Shown: positions 1 to 7,532, numbered from the stretch's first letter. The stretch: 8,589 nt of DNA from Polynucleobacter sp. (GCA_023257325.1 JALRCP010000182.1:1-8589); one strand, 5' to 3'. Program-made: numbers and translations. The notes: generated by a model not told the origin, from the sequence alone.

Positions 1-25
1 AAAGATTTGAAAAAATAGAATAGTC

Positions 26-877
26 ATGGGCGATATACGAAAAGTTCTCTTTGAAGAAAACAAACTAGAGAAAAAGCTCTGTCGTTTGGTTGGTCAAGCG
101 ATAGGTGATTTCGGCATGATTGAAGATGGCGATAAGGTCATGGTGTGTATGTCTGGAGGAAAGGACAGCTACGCCATGTTAGATATTTTGATGAAGTTAA
201 GAGAGCGCGCACCTATTTCTTTCAATTTAGTTGCTGTGAACCTTGATCAAAATCAGCCAGGCTTCCCAAGAGAAACATTACCTAATTATCTGAAGAATTT
301 AGGCGTGCCTTTTCATATTGAAGAGCAAGATACTTATGGCATTGTGAAGCGGGTGATACCTGAAGGAAAAACCACATGTGGCCTTTGCTCTCGTTTGAGG
401 CGTGGAATTTTGTATCGTGTGGCAGGTGAGTTGGGCGCCACAAAAATTGCTTTAGGCCACCATCGTGATGACATTTTAGAAACATTGTTAATGAATATGT
501 TCCATGGTGGCAAGCTAAAAGGGATGCCACCAAAACTGAAGTCTGATGATGGCAAGCACATTGTGATTAGACCTCTGGCTTATGTTCCAGAAAGCTATCT
601 AGAGCGCTATGCACGTCAAATGGATTTCCCAATTATTCCTTGTAATTTATGTGGTAGCCAAGAAAATCTTCAGCGCAATGCCATGAAGGCTTTGCTAAAA
701 GAATGGGAGAAAAAATTTCCTGGGCGTGTCGAGAGTTTATTTAGTTCTTTACAGAACGTGGTTCCATCACATTTAATGGATGACAGTCAGTTTGACTTCA
801 AGGGCTTGAGTCAAGTTGAAGGGCTTAGCGATTCTGAAGAGCTGAGCGCTTGGCAGCCAATACAGATGATTCCTTAA
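26..877 (+). CDS. ttcA: tRNA 2-thiocytidine(32) synthetase TtcA
   Basis: TtcA is a cytoplasmic iron-sulfur enzyme that thiolates cytidine 32 in the anticodon loop of certain tRNAs, using ATP to activate the base. The 283-residue protein shows the PP-loop ATP-binding motif SGGKDS at residues 43-48. It also has the cysteine pair CGLC (C118, C121), a third cysteine motif CNLCGSQ (C206, C209), and the GHHRDD motif at 144-149. In E. coli TtcA the cluster is held by three cysteines (122, 125, 213), and C118, C121 and C206 match that pattern. The ATG at 26 is the first start after an in-frame stop at 8-10, so the gene is complete, although no clear Shine-Dalgarno precedes it. The last 53 bases overlap the end of the convergent lipoprotein gene. 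Length and motifs fit the family well, and the identification is secure. Confidence 0.96.
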   Translation: MGDIRKVLFEENKLEKKLCRLVGQAIGDFGMIEDGDKVMVCMSGGKDSYAMLDILMKLRERAPISFNLVAVNLDQNQPGFPRETLPNYLKNLGVPFHIEEQDTYGIVKRVIPEGKTTCGLCSRLRRGILYRVAGELGATKIALGHHRDDILETLLMNMFHGGKLKGMPPKLKSDDGKHIVIRPLAYVPESYLERYARQMDFPIIPCNLCGSQENLQRNAMKALLKEWEKKFPGRVESLFSSLQNVVPSHLMDDSQFDFKGLSQVEGLSDSEELSAWQPIQMIP

Positions 878-1742
878 TCAGTTCTTGGACATCTGCTACC
901 CAGGTGCCTACTCTTTCCTTGGCATATTTTCTTTGATCGTCATTCATAATTTCTGTGATAAATGAGGCTAGTTTGATGCCTGTATCACTTCTATTTTTTG
1001 CAAATACTCTTTGCTCAGGCGTATTGCCAAACTCAAAATTTTTAATGTAGTTTTTGATCATTTCTTCTGTTTGAGTTTGTGACAGTTGTTTTTTCTGAAC
1101 TTCCTTAGCCATCATGATTAACTCGTTTTGTCGACGAAGACGGTCTTGATAGACTGTATTCATATCAAGGGGGTTAGCGATCACATGAGCACGAATTTTT
1201 TGTTCTTGTTCTTTACTGAGTGTTCCAAATAACCATTCAGTTCGTTCAATTACTTTGTCGGCTCGAACTTTGACCTGTTTTTCTTTTTCTTTAGGTAACC
1301 ACTCTTTGATAAATTTCTCATTACCCTTTTGCATTCTTTTTTGCATGGCCTCGATTTGATTTGGCTGAAGGCTAATTAATAACTTGGCCATGTCGGGAGT
1401 TGATTTATTTGCAATTGAATAGGCGTATTTTTTAAATTGATCTGAAAATTGATTGACTTCAACAACAGTCATAGGCCGGCTGATTTTTTCACGAATTTGT
1501 TCAAGTGATGCGGAAATATCTTGAAGCTGTTCAGTGCGGTGCCACCAAAATTGCCTCTCTAAAAACTCTCTGGCAAAGCTATCCTGCTCGGCTGTAAAGC
1601 CAATATGATCATCCATCCACCATCGAACGAGGGTATCTCCTTGGTTATAAACAAATCGAACTGCGCTACATGCTGTAAAAATCAAGACGCAAAGGCAAAT
1701 TAGTGCAGTTTTGATAGTTTGGGGTCGGATGAATAAGCTCAT
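825..1742 (-). CDS. Putative DUF6279-type lipoprotein
   Basis: A predicted exported lipoprotein of 305 residues with no known function. From the ATG at 1742 the N-terminus is a short basic region (R6, K11), then a hydrophobic stretch (residues 13-23) ending in FTAC. C25 would be the lipidated cysteine; F at position -3 is acceptable but not the commonest residue. Just after it comes an aromatic-rich segment (RWWMDD at 40-45, then an FWWHR motif). The rest is charged, mostly helical and coiled-coil-like, rich in K, E and Q. This layout matches the DUF6279 lipoproteins of Proteobacteria as I recall them. An in-frame ATG at 1771 would add nine residues (MTIFININY), and one further upstream would reach into glmU, but the start at 1742 gives the best signal peptide. 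The gene points away from glmU and its 3' end overlaps ttcA by 53 bp. No Shine-Dalgarno is visible. Confidence 0.75.
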   Translation of the reverse strand: MSLFIRPQTIKTALICLCVLIFTACSAVRFVYNQGDTLVRWWMDDHIGFTAEQDSFAREFLERQFWWHRTEQLQDISASLEQIREKISRPMTVVEVNQFSDQFKKYAYSIANKSTPDMAKLLISLQPNQIEAMQKRMQKGNEKFIKEWLPKEKEKQVKVRADKVIERTEWLFGTLSKEQEQKIRAHVIANPLDMNTVYQDRLRRQNELIMMAKEVQKKQLSQTQTEEMIKNYIKNFEFGNTPEQRVFAKNRSDTGIKLASFITEIMNDDQRKYAKERVGTWVADVQELIKESSVLAAKRSALQNR

Positions 1743-1747
1743 ATAAT
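1719..1747 (+). promoter_or_regulatory. Candidate sigma70-like promoter for glmU
   Basis: A perfect -10 hexamer TATAAT lies at 1742-1747, with TTGGGG at 1719-1724 separated by 17 bases; only the TTG of the -35 fits consensus. Transcription would begin about 1754, one or two bases before the glmU ATG at 1756, giving a leaderless or nearly leaderless message. The elements lie inside the first codons of the divergent lipoprotein gene. The -10 match is direct; use as a promoter is inferred, and AT-rich sequence yields such matches by chance. Confidence 0.4.
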
Positions 1748-1755
1748 TAATATTA

Positions 1756-3123
1756 ATGAATATTGTCATATTAGCTGCTGGGCAGGGAAAGCGCATGCGC
1801 TCCATGCTACCCAAGGTTTTGCATCCGATTGCCGGCAAACCGATGCTCGCCCATGTTTTGGCCAGTGCCGAAGCTTTGCCTGGTAAGCATCAAATGGTCG
1901 TGGTGCTGGGCCATGGTGGTGACTTGGTCCAAGGATACCTTTCTGAATCTGAAGTTGTTGCTAAAACCGCTCTTCAGGCCGAGCAAAAAGGAACGGGTCA
2001 TGCAGTATTGCAAGCATGTGATCATCTAACAGATGACCCAATTACTTTGATTCTGTATGGTGATGTGCCACTGATTCAAACAAAAACTTTAGAACAGCTA
2101 AGCCAGCTTGCTTCATCTGGGGGCATTGGTTTGCTAACACAGATCATGTCTTGTCCGATGGGTTACGGCAGAATCATTCGCAATCAAGACGGCGACGTCT
2201 CGGGTATTGTGGAAGAAAAAGATGCCACTACTTCGCAAAAATTAATCAATGAGATTAATACTGGTTTGATGGCTATTCCAACAAAAGCGTTAAAAACTTG
2301 GTTGGGTCAACTAAAACCTAATAATGCCCAGGGTGAATATTATTTGACCGATGTGATTGGTTTGGCTGTTTCTGAAGGGGTGCCTGTTCTTACAACTCAA
2401 GCAGAACATGATTGGGAAACAGTCGGCGTCAATAGTCGAGCTCAGTTAGCTGATTTAGAGCGTGCTTGGCAGGCTGCATTGGCAAAGCAATTACTTGAGA
2501 GTGGTGTCACATTGCTAGACCCTGCGAGGATTGATATTCGTGGCGAATTAATCTGTGATCAAGATGTCACGATTGATGTGGGTTGTGTTTTTGAGGGCCG
2601 AGTTCATTTGGCTGCTGGAGTTTCTGTAGGGCCTCACTGTGTGATTCGTAATTCGGTGATTGAGTCTGATACAAAAATTGAAGCGTTTAGCCATATTGAT
2701 CAGGCTAAAGTGGGTGCGAAGTCTGTGATTGGACCCTATGCAAGGTTAAGGCCTGGGACCGTTCTTGCTGATGAAGTTCATGTTGGTAATTTCGTTGAAA
2801 TTAAAAATAGCGAAGTGGGTTCGCAGAGTAAAGCGAATCATTTGGCTTACATTGGCGATGCCACGATTGGTAAAAAGGTCAATGTTGGGGCGGGCACAAT
2901 TACTTGTAACTACGACGGTGTTAATAAGCATAGAACCGTGATTGAAGATAATGCCTTCATTGGTTCAGACACTCAATTAGTAGCGCCTGTTCGCGTTGGG
3001 AAAGGTGCCACATTGGGGGCAGGAACTACTTTGACCAAAGATGCGCCTCCTGATCAATTAACAGTGACCCGTGTTAAGCAGGTATCGCTCAATTGGCAGC
3101 GTCCAGTTAAAAAATCAAAATAG
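1756..3123 (+). CDS. glmU: Bifunctional GlmU: GlcN-1-P acetyltransferase / GlcNAc-1-P uridylyltransferase
   Basis: GlmU carries out the last two steps to UDP-GlcNAc. Its C-terminal domain acetylates glucosamine-1-phosphate with acetyl-CoA, and its N-terminal domain transfers UMP from UTP. The product feeds peptidoglycan and lipid A synthesis in the cytoplasm. At 455 residues it is essentially the E. coli length (456). The nucleotidyltransferase signature is at the extreme N-terminus (LAAGQGKRM at 6-14, PK at 19-20), with QKGTGHAV from residue 77, YGD at 101-103 and the metal-ligand candidate N226. The second half is a left-handed beta-helix of hexapeptide repeats with the catalytic histidine motif NHLAYIGD (H362, equal to E. 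coli H363) and [11 protein letters not shown]. An in-frame stop at 1744-1746 leaves ATG 1756 as the start; it has no Shine-Dalgarno. glmS follows after 35 bp, probably in one operon. Confidence 0.98.
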   Translation: MNIVILAAGQGKRMRSMLPKVLHPIAGKPMLAHVLASAEALPGKHQMVVVLGHGGDLVQGYLSESEVVAKTALQAEQKGTGHAVLQACDHLTDDPITLILYGDVPLIQTKTLEQLSQLASSGGIGLLTQIMSCPMGYGRIIRNQDGDVSGIVEEKDATTSQKLINEINTGLMAIPTKALKTWLGQLKPNNAQGEYYLTDVIGLAVSEGVPVLTTQAEHDWETVGVNSRAQLADLERAWQAALAKQLLESGVTLLDPARIDIRGELICDQDVTIDVGCVFEGRVHLAAGVSVGPHCVIRNSVIESDTKIEAFSHIDQAKVGAKSVIGPYARLRPGTVLADEVHVGNFVEIKNSEVGSQSKANHLAYIGDATIGKKVNVGAGTITCNYDGVNKHRTVIEDNAFIGSDTQLVAPVRVGKGATLGAGTTLTKDAPPDQLTVTRVKQVSLNWQRPVKKSK

Positions 3124-3141
3124 AAAGTGCTGCAGACTTTC
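3123..3141 (+). other. Short inverted repeat between glmU and glmS
   Basis: GAAAGT (3123-3128) and ACTTTC (3136-3141) can pair as a 6-bp stem around a 7-base loop, starting at the last base of the glmU stop codon. No T-run follows, so it is unlikely to be a terminator. It could be an mRNA stability or processing element, or chance. It ends 6 bases before the Shine-Dalgarno region of glmS. Confidence 0.25.
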
Positions 3142-3146
3142 ATTCA

Positions 3147-3154
3147 TAGGAAAA
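3147..3154 (+). promoter_or_regulatory. Ribosome binding site of glmS
   Basis: TAGGAAAA contains AGGA at 3148-3151, leaving 7 bases before the ATG at 3159. It supports that start, which places the catalytic cysteine directly after Met as GlmS requires. Confidence 0.75.
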
Positions 3155-3158
3155 CATC

Positions 3159-4979
3159 ATGTGTGGCATCGTTGGGGCGGTCTCCAAAAAAAATATAGTG
3201 CATGTTTTAGTAGAAGGTTTACGCCGTCTTGAGTACCGAGGATATGATTCATGCGGCTTTGCTTTAATTTCTGAGGGGCAGTTAGTCAGAGCCAGAACAA
3301 CGGCGCGCGTTGCTGATCTCAATGAGCAGGCACAAACCATGTCAGGCACGACTGGTATTGCTCATACTCGTTGGGCAACACATGGTAAGCCAGATACGGT
3401 TAATGCTCACCCACATTTTTCAAATGATTTGATCGGTCTTGTTCACAACGGCATCATTGAAAATTACGAGGTTTTAAGACAAGAGTTGATGCAAGCTGGA
3501 TATGTTTTTGTTTCACAAACAGATACAGAAGTCATTGCTCATTTAATTCATCAAACGTATAGCGCCATGCCAGTGCGCGATTTGGCTAAAGCAGTTCAAA
3601 TAGCGTTACCAAAATTACACGGTGCATTTGCTATTGGAGTTATTGCTAAAGATGCCCCAGGAGTTTTGGTGGGTGCTCGAGTTGGCTCTCCTTTGGTGGT
3701 TGCTTATGGCAAAGAGGAAAACTTCTTGGCTTCTGATGCATTGGCCGTGTCAGAACATGCCACGATGATGGTCTATTTAGAGGAAGGTGATGTAGCTGTT
3801 TTAACAACGGATCAAGTTGTCATTACCGATGCATCTGGAAATACTCAAGAACGAACTAAAAAGCCAGTGCCGGCACAAAATGTAGCTGTTGATTTAGGCC
3901 CCTATCAGCATTACATGCAAAAAGAAATTTTTGAGCAGCCGCAAGCGATTGCGGATACTCTAGGTCATGCTCAATTGGCTGAGCCATCTCTGTTTGGGGC
4001 GAATGCAGTCGATCTTAAAGAAATTGACAGCATTTTAATCTTGGCTTGCGGAACCAGTTATTACGCAGCTAGTACAGCCAAGTACTGGATTGAAGACATT
4101 GCTGGTATTGCTACACAGGTTGAGATTGCCAGTGAATATCGCTATCGCAAAACAGTTCCAAATCCAAAAGCTTTGGTGGTGGTTGTTTCTCAGTCGGGTG
4201 AAACCGCAGATACTCTGGCTGCCTTGCGCCATGCTCAATCTTTGGGGCATCAGAAAACTTTGGCTGTTTGTAATGTTGCAACGAGTGCCATGGTTCGTGA
4301 AACCAGCCATCAATTTCTAACGCATGCAGGTACTGAAATTGGTGTTGCATCAACCAAAGCTTTTACAACTCAATTGGTTGGGCTTTATTTGCTGGCTTTA
4401 ACTTTGGCAAAGTTAAAGAATCATTTAACTCAAGCACAAGAAAAACAAGCATTCAATCAGTTGCGGCATTTACCCAAAGCCATTCATGCAGTTCTGGCCT
4501 TAGAGCCTCAAATCATTGCATGGAGTGAAGCATTCGCGCAGTGTGAGAACGCTTTGTTTCTGGGGCGAGGTCTACATTACCCCATTGCACTTGAGGGTGC
4601 CTTAAAGTTAAAAGAAATTTCATATATTCATGCAGAGGCTTATCCTGCGGGTGAATTGAAGCATGGCCCTTTGGCTCTGGTGACAGAGCAAATGCCGGTT
4701 GTTACAGTGGCACCCAACGATGCATTATTGGAAAAATTAAAATCCAATATGCAAGAAGTCAAAGCACGAGGTGGTCGCTTGTATGTATTTGCAGACAGTG
4801 ATACGAAAATTGTTGCTGAAGAGGGTATTCATGTGATTCGCATGCCAGAGCATTATGGTGATTTGTCACCTATCTTGCATGTCATTCCCCTTCAATTGTT
4901 GGCTTATCACACCGCTTGTGCTCGAGGCACGGATGTGGATAAACCTCGTAATCTAGCAAAATCGGTGACGGTGGAGTGA
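3159..4979 (+). CDS. glmS: Glutamine--fructose-6-phosphate aminotransferase (isomerizing)
   Basis: GlmS converts fructose-6-phosphate and glutamine to glucosamine-6-phosphate and glutamate, the entry step of hexosamine synthesis. The 606-residue protein (E. coli 609) begins MCGIVGAV, so C2 becomes the N-terminal nucleophile of the class II glutaminase domain once Met is removed. HTRWATHG and HNGIIENY follow within that domain. The isomerase half has two SIS domains, with the sugar-phosphate motif CGTS at 297-300, SQSGET at 344-349 and [17 protein letters not shown] includes H502, and the C-terminal tail [12 protein letters not shown] supplies the conserved lysine K601. It lies 35 bp after glmU, and its TGA overlaps the GTG of the next gene. 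I see no room upstream for a glmS ribozyme of the Firmicutes type, which needs far more than the 35 bases available. Confidence 0.98.
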   Translation: MCGIVGAVSKKNIVHVLVEGLRRLEYRGYDSCGFALISEGQLVRARTTARVADLNEQAQTMSGTTGIAHTRWATHGKPDTVNAHPHFSNDLIGLVHNGIIENYEVLRQELMQAGYVFVSQTDTEVIAHLIHQTYSAMPVRDLAKAVQIALPKLHGAFAIGVIAKDAPGVLVGARVGSPLVVAYGKEENFLASDALAVSEHATMMVYLEEGDVAVLTTDQVVITDASGNTQERTKKPVPAQNVAVDLGPYQHYMQKEIFEQPQAIADTLGHAQLAEPSLFGANAVDLKEIDSILILACGTSYYAASTAKYWIEDIAGIATQVEIASEYRYRKTVPNPKALVVVVSQSGETADTLAALRHAQSLGHQKTLAVCNVATSAMVRETSHQFLTHAGTEIGVASTKAFTTQLVGLYLLALTLAKLKNHLTQAQEKQAFNQLRHLPKAIHAVLALEPQIIAWSEAFAQCENALFLGRGLHYPIALEGALKLKEISYIHAEAYPAGELKHGPLALVTEQMPVVTVAPNDALLEKLKSNMQEVKARGGRLYVFADSDTKIVAEEGIHVIRMPEHYGDLSPILHVIPLQLLAYHTACARGTDVDKPRNLAKSVTVE

Positions 4980-5422
4980 GACATCCAGTTGTTTTAGATA
5001 CCAATATCCTTTTAGATATTTTGGTTTTTGATGATCAACGGGCTCACCCTCTCAGAGCAGCTCTTGAGAGTAATCGCATTGATGCGGTGGCAACTCAAAA
5101 AACTTTTGATGAATTTCTAGATGTGATTGGTCGGCCACAATTTGAACTAGATACTGCGAAACAACAATTGATTGGGGCGCAGTGGAAAGTTTGGGCCAGA
5201 ATGATTCCTGATCAAGAGTTGAGTATCGCCCCCTGGAAATGTAAAGATCGGGACGACCAAGTCTTCATTAATTTGGCCTACAGTCTTCGACCTGCCACCC
5301 TCCTCAGCAAAGACAAACAAGTATTAAAAATTGCCAAAAGAGCCATTAAAGAATCGATTGTGATTACTTCTAATCACGACGAATTTTTGGCGGCGAATTT
5401 AATTAACCCTATTACGGGTTAG
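4976..5422 (+). CDS. PIN-domain nuclease, putative toxin-like (PIN_3 / COG1569 type)
   Basis: A 148-residue protein with a PIN fold, a Mg-dependent single-strand RNase family that includes many toxin nucleases. The acidic active-site pattern is intact: D8 in VVLDTN, E46 in FDEFLDVI, D94 (with D91 and D93) in CKDRDDQVF, and D113 in LLSKDKQVL. Sequence style and length fit the proteins annotated as 'putative toxin-antitoxin system toxin component, PIN family'. The GTG start at 4976 overlaps the glmS stop as GTGA, so translation is probably coupled to glmS; an in-frame stop at 4949-4951 and no ATG upstream favour this start. There is no antitoxin-like gene before it (glmS) or in the 162 bp after it. 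It may be an orphan toxin relative or a housekeeping RNase. The fold call is strong; the target RNA is unknown. Confidence 0.85.
   Translation: MRHPVVLDTNILLDILVFDDQRAHPLRAALESNRIDAVATQKTFDEFLDVIGRPQFELDTAKQQLIGAQWKVWARMIPDQELSIAPWKCKDRDDQVFINLAYSLRPATLLSKDKQVLKIAKRAIKESIVITSNHDEFLAANLINPITG
5404..5421 (+). terminator. Weak hairpin at the end of the PIN gene
   Basis: TAACCC (5404-5409) pairs with GGGTTA (5416-5421) around a 6-base loop, and the stem includes most of the PIN stop codon. The bases after it (GGTTTATCC) lack a real T-run, so this would be at best a weak or partial terminator for the glmU-glmS-PIN transcript. No better terminator is visible before the next promoter. Confidence 0.3.
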
Positions 5423-5504
5423 GTTTATCCTTGCGCTGGGCCCTAGTTCATTGGTTAAAGATGAGAATTTAAGGGTATTTACTAGCAATTTTCTTATTTA
5501 GTTT

Positions 5505-5534
5505 TTGTCACTTTTCTTAATATTTCCTTACAAT
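5505..5534 (+). promoter_or_regulatory. Sigma70-like promoter of the Bug-family gene
   Basis: TTGTCA (5505-5510, five of six matches to TTGACA) and TACAAT (5529-5534, five of six to TATAAT) are 18 bases apart. A start near 5541 would give a leader of about 44 bases. This is the best promoter match in the window and lies in the longest gene-free gap (5423-5584), which otherwise holds only the weak hairpin at its left edge. Confidence 0.65.
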
Positions 5535-5573
5535 TACACTGTTGATTTGCTTCTTTTACGGCAACAACCTTTT

Positions 5574-5578
5574 AGGAG
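5574..5578 (+). promoter_or_regulatory. Strong Shine-Dalgarno of the Bug-family gene
   Basis: AGGAG at 5574-5578 sits 6 bases before the ATG at 5585. It is the strongest ribosome binding site seen in the window and fixes the start. With the promoter above, it suggests high expression. Confidence 0.85.
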
Positions 5579-5584
5579 ATATTT

Positions 5585-6568
5585 ATGAACAAACGTATTC
5601 GTCATGCCATGTTGGCAGTCGGTATCATTGCCGGTACTATTTCTGTAGGCGCACAAGCTGCCTTCCCAGATGACAAACCAGTAACTATGGTTGTTCCTTT
5701 CGCCGCTGGCGGACCAACAGACAAAGTAGCTCGTGAATTAGCTCTTTCAATGAGCAAAGCATTGAAGCAACAAGTGATTATTGATAATTCTCCTGGTGCT
5801 GGCGGAACAATTGCCGCCAAGAAAGTGATGAATGCACCTAAGGATGGATACACAGTGTTGATTCATCACATTGGTATGTCAACTGCTCCTGGTTTGTACA
5901 GAAACTTGGGCTACGATCCTTTGACAGATTTTGAGCATCTTGGTCAGGTGGCTGATGTGCCGATGGTGATGGTTGCCAATAAAGATTTGCCAGCTAAAAA
6001 CCTTACAGAATTACTTGCTTACATTAAAGCCAATGGTACAAAAGTTGCCTACGCTAATGCAGGTATTGGTTCAGCGTCTCACCTTTGCGGTTTGTTGTTC
6101 ATGAGTTCAATTCAACAAGACATGACCACGGTTCCCTATAAAGGCACTGCTCCAGCTTTAACAGATTTGATTGGTGGTCAAGTTCAATTGATGTGTGACC
6201 AAACAACTAACTTGGCTGGTCAACTCAAGGCTGGCTCTGTGAAGTCTTATGGCACAACAACTATGCAACGTATTGCAGCGTTCAAAGACATTCCAACATT
6301 GCATGAGCAAGGTTTGAAAAACTTCCAAGTGAACGTTTGGCACGGTGTTTATGCTCCTAAAGGTACGCCTAAGGCAGCAACAGATAAGCTATCTGCTGCA
6401 ATCAAGGCAGGTATCAGTGATGCTGGCTACAAAGCAAAGATGGCAGATTTGGGTGCAAACGTACCCAATGAAAAAAATGCTAGCCCAGAAGGTCACAAGG
6501 CTCACTTGAAGGCACAAATTGATTTGTGGACACCATTGATTAAGAAGGCAGGCGTTTACGCTGATTAA
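5585..6568 (+). CDS. Tripartite tricarboxylate transporter substrate-binding protein (Bug family)
   Basis: A 327-residue periplasmic solute-binding protein of the Bug/TctC family. The signal peptide has a basic start (MNKRIRH), a hydrophobic core (residues 8-22) and an AQA cleavage motif, so the mature protein would begin near residue 26 or 27. The ligand-loop signature PFAAGGPTD is at 38-46. PGAGGTIAA, GYTVLIHHIG, YANAGIGSASH and the MCDQTTN region are all typical of the family. C168 and C204 could form a disulfide, as in some Bug proteins. Family members bind carboxylates, amino acids or nicotinate-like compounds; the ligand here cannot be read from sequence. No TctA or TctB membrane partner is in the window, which is common for Bug genes. 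The gene has its own promoter, strong ribosome binding site and terminator, so it is probably monocistronic. Confidence 0.95.
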   Translation: MNKRIRHAMLAVGIIAGTISVGAQAAFPDDKPVTMVVPFAAGGPTDKVARELALSMSKALKQQVIIDNSPGAGGTIAAKKVMNAPKDGYTVLIHHIGMSTAPGLYRNLGYDPLTDFEHLGQVADVPMVMVANKDLPAKNLTELLAYIKANGTKVAYANAGIGSASHLCGLLFMSSIQQDMTTVPYKGTAPALTDLIGGQVQLMCDQTTNLAGQLKAGSVKSYGTTTMQRIAAFKDIPTLHEQGLKNFQVNVWHGVYAPKGTPKAATDKLSAAIKAGISDAGYKAKMADLGANVPNEKNASPEGHKAHLKAQIDLWTPLIKKAGVYAD

Positions 6569-6602
6569 TTCTTTTGAAGTGTGAGTCTGTTTCAAAATGA
6601 AG

Positions 6603-6630
6603 GCCCCCAGCAATGCTGGGGGCTTTTTTT
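6603..6630 (+). terminator. Rho-independent terminator of the Bug-family gene
   Basis: GCCCCCAGC (6603-6611) and GCTGGGGGC (6615-6623) form a perfect 9-bp GC-rich stem with a 3-base loop, followed by seven T (6624-6630). It starts 34 bases after the Bug stop codon. It also lies just past the stop of the convergent DUF1289 gene. Read leftward, the hairpin is followed only by a broken T-tract, so termination in that direction would be weaker. Confidence 0.95.
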
Positions 6631-6635
6631 ATGAC

Positions 6636-6830
6636 TTAATCTTTTTTAAGCAAATCTTTTCGTTCTTCTAGCGATTGCCAAACGATTTCTTTTTCTGATT
6701 CATCTAAGCTAGACCAGAGTGCAATTTCGTCTAGAGTTCTGTGGCAACCCAGACAATAAAGATCTTCGTCATCCATTCTGCATAGATTGATGCAGGGAGA
6801 GTTCGGGCGTAACGTTGGTGAATCACTCAC
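6636..6830 (-). CDS. DUF1289 small cysteine-rich protein
   Basis: A 64-residue protein of the DUF1289 family (E. coli YdhL is a relative as I recall), function unknown. The conserved core SPCINLCRMD followed by YCLGCHRTLDEI gives four cysteines (C13, C17, C26, C29) in a CxxxC-x8-CxxC layout that could bind zinc or an iron-sulfur cluster; this is inference from spacing. The second half (residues 33-62) looks helical and charged, with W39 and W51. The start is GTG at 6830, overlapping the end of the carbonic anhydrase gene by eight bases (GTGAGTGA holds both the start and the stop). Translation is therefore probably coupled. There is no signal peptide, so it should be cytoplasmic. The family call is good and the role is open. 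Confidence 0.88.
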   Translation of the reverse strand: MSDSPTLRPNSPCINLCRMDDEDLYCLGCHRTLDEIALWSSLDESEKEIVWQSLEERKDLLKKD

Positions 6831-7497
6831 TTTTTGGATAATTTTTTTCTAAAACTGTTTGATATCGTTGATTGAGTTCTTGGCTGTTTTTGATGCTAAC
6901 GCCGAGATCGCGAACACGACCATCTTTTAAATCGTAAATCCAACCATGCACGGTGATTTCTTGATTTCTAGCCCAAGCATCTTGAACGCTGGTCGTCTGA
7001 CATACGTTCATGACTTGCTCAATCACATTTAATTCGCATAATTTATCAAACTGATCGGATTCTTTGAGTACTTGGCCCAAATATTTGCCATGTTTATCTT
7101 GAACATCTTGTACATGTCTAATCCAGTTATCCGCAAGACCAATGCGGGCTTTGATTTGGGCTGCTTTAACGCCTGAACATCCGTAGTGACCCACCACAAT
7201 AATGTGTTTGACCTTGATTTGATCAACGGCGAACTGAATCACAGATAAAGCATTTAAGTCAGTGTGCACCACCACATTGGCAATGTTTCTATGAACAAAT
7301 ACTTCCCCTGGAGCTAGTCCAGTAATTTGGTTGGCCGGAACGCGTGAGTCTGAGCAACCAATCCACAAATATTCAGGGGCTTGTTGGTGCACAAGTCTGC
7401 TAAAGTAATCAGGGTCACTTTTGGTGACTGATTCAACCCACTCTTGATTGTTTTCAAGAAGTTTGTTCAGAATGTAAGGATTTTTAGATTCGGTCAT
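6823..7497 (-). CDS. can: Beta-class carbonic anhydrase
   Basis: Carbonic anhydrase interconverts CO2 and bicarbonate, supplying bicarbonate to carboxylases when external CO2 is low. The 224-residue protein is close to E. coli Can (220). The zinc site is complete: C48 and D50 in GCSDSRVP, then H104 and C107 in VVGHYGCSGV. D50 and R52 form the usual catalytic dyad. VFVHRNIAN (66-74) and HGWIYDLKDGRV near the C-terminus are family signatures. The ATG at 7497 starts the conserved MTESKNPYILNKLLENN region. Upstream there is no good Shine-Dalgarno, but a TAAAAT element sits six bases before the ATG. It is followed by the overlapping DUF1289 gene and is divergent from the metallo-hydrolase gene, with 89 bp between the two starts. 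The symbol follows sequence likeness to E. coli can. Confidence 0.96.
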   Translation of the reverse strand: MTESKNPYILNKLLENNQEWVESVTKSDPDYFSRLVHQQAPEYLWIGCSDSRVPANQITGLAPGEVFVHRNIANVVVHTDLNALSVIQFAVDQIKVKHIIVVGHYGCSGVKAAQIKARIGLADNWIRHVQDVQDKHGKYLGQVLKESDQFDKLCELNVIEQVMNVCQTTSVQDAWARNQEITVHGWIYDLKDGRVRDLGVSIKNSQELNQRYQTVLEKNYPKSE

Positions 7498-7503
7498 GAG
7501 CGT

Positions 7504-7509
7504 ATTTTA
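7504..7509 (-). promoter_or_regulatory. Candidate -10 element of the carbonic anhydrase gene
   Basis: Read on the minus strand this is TAAAAT (five of six to TATAAT), ending six bases before the ATG at 7497, so transcription could start at or beside the start codon. No good -35 lies at the usual distance. The match may be chance in AT-rich DNA. Confidence 0.25.
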
Positions 7510-7532
7510 TTTCTAATCAATTGAATGAATGT

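Noticed and set aside
1..23. Possible end of an upstream gene: in-frame stops at 16-18 and 21-23 in two frames.
   Set aside because: Only five or six codons are visible in either frame, which is too little to choose a frame or name a product, though a preceding gene ending here is plausible.
282..561. Minus-strand open frames of 75-83 codons inside ttcA.
   Set aside because: They lie wholly within a strongly conserved gene, have no family features, and are shadow frames.
3124..3158. A glmS ribozyme or other riboswitch ahead of glmS.
   Set aside because: Only 35 bases separate the genes and the visible structure is a 6-bp hairpin, far too small for the known ribozyme.
4035..4353. Three overlapping open frames of 76-92 codons inside glmS, on both strands.
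   Set aside because: Their composition is unlike that of real proteins, and they sit across the conserved SIS-domain coding sequence.
5438..5479. A second hairpin from CCCT near 5440 with AGGG near 5475.
   Set aside because: The pairing is broken by internal loops, has no T-run, and is no better than expected by chance.
5423..5584. An antitoxin or small peptide gene after the PIN gene.
   Set aside because: The only start codons give frames of about 14 codons or fewer on either strand, none with a ribosome site.
6158..6613. Minus-strand frames of 61-74 codons over the Bug gene.
   Set aside because: They are shadows of a clear coding region; one also runs through the terminator hairpin.
7029..7226. 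A 65-codon minus-strand frame inside the carbonic anhydrase gene.
   Set aside because: It is an alternative frame of a well-conserved enzyme with no independent support.
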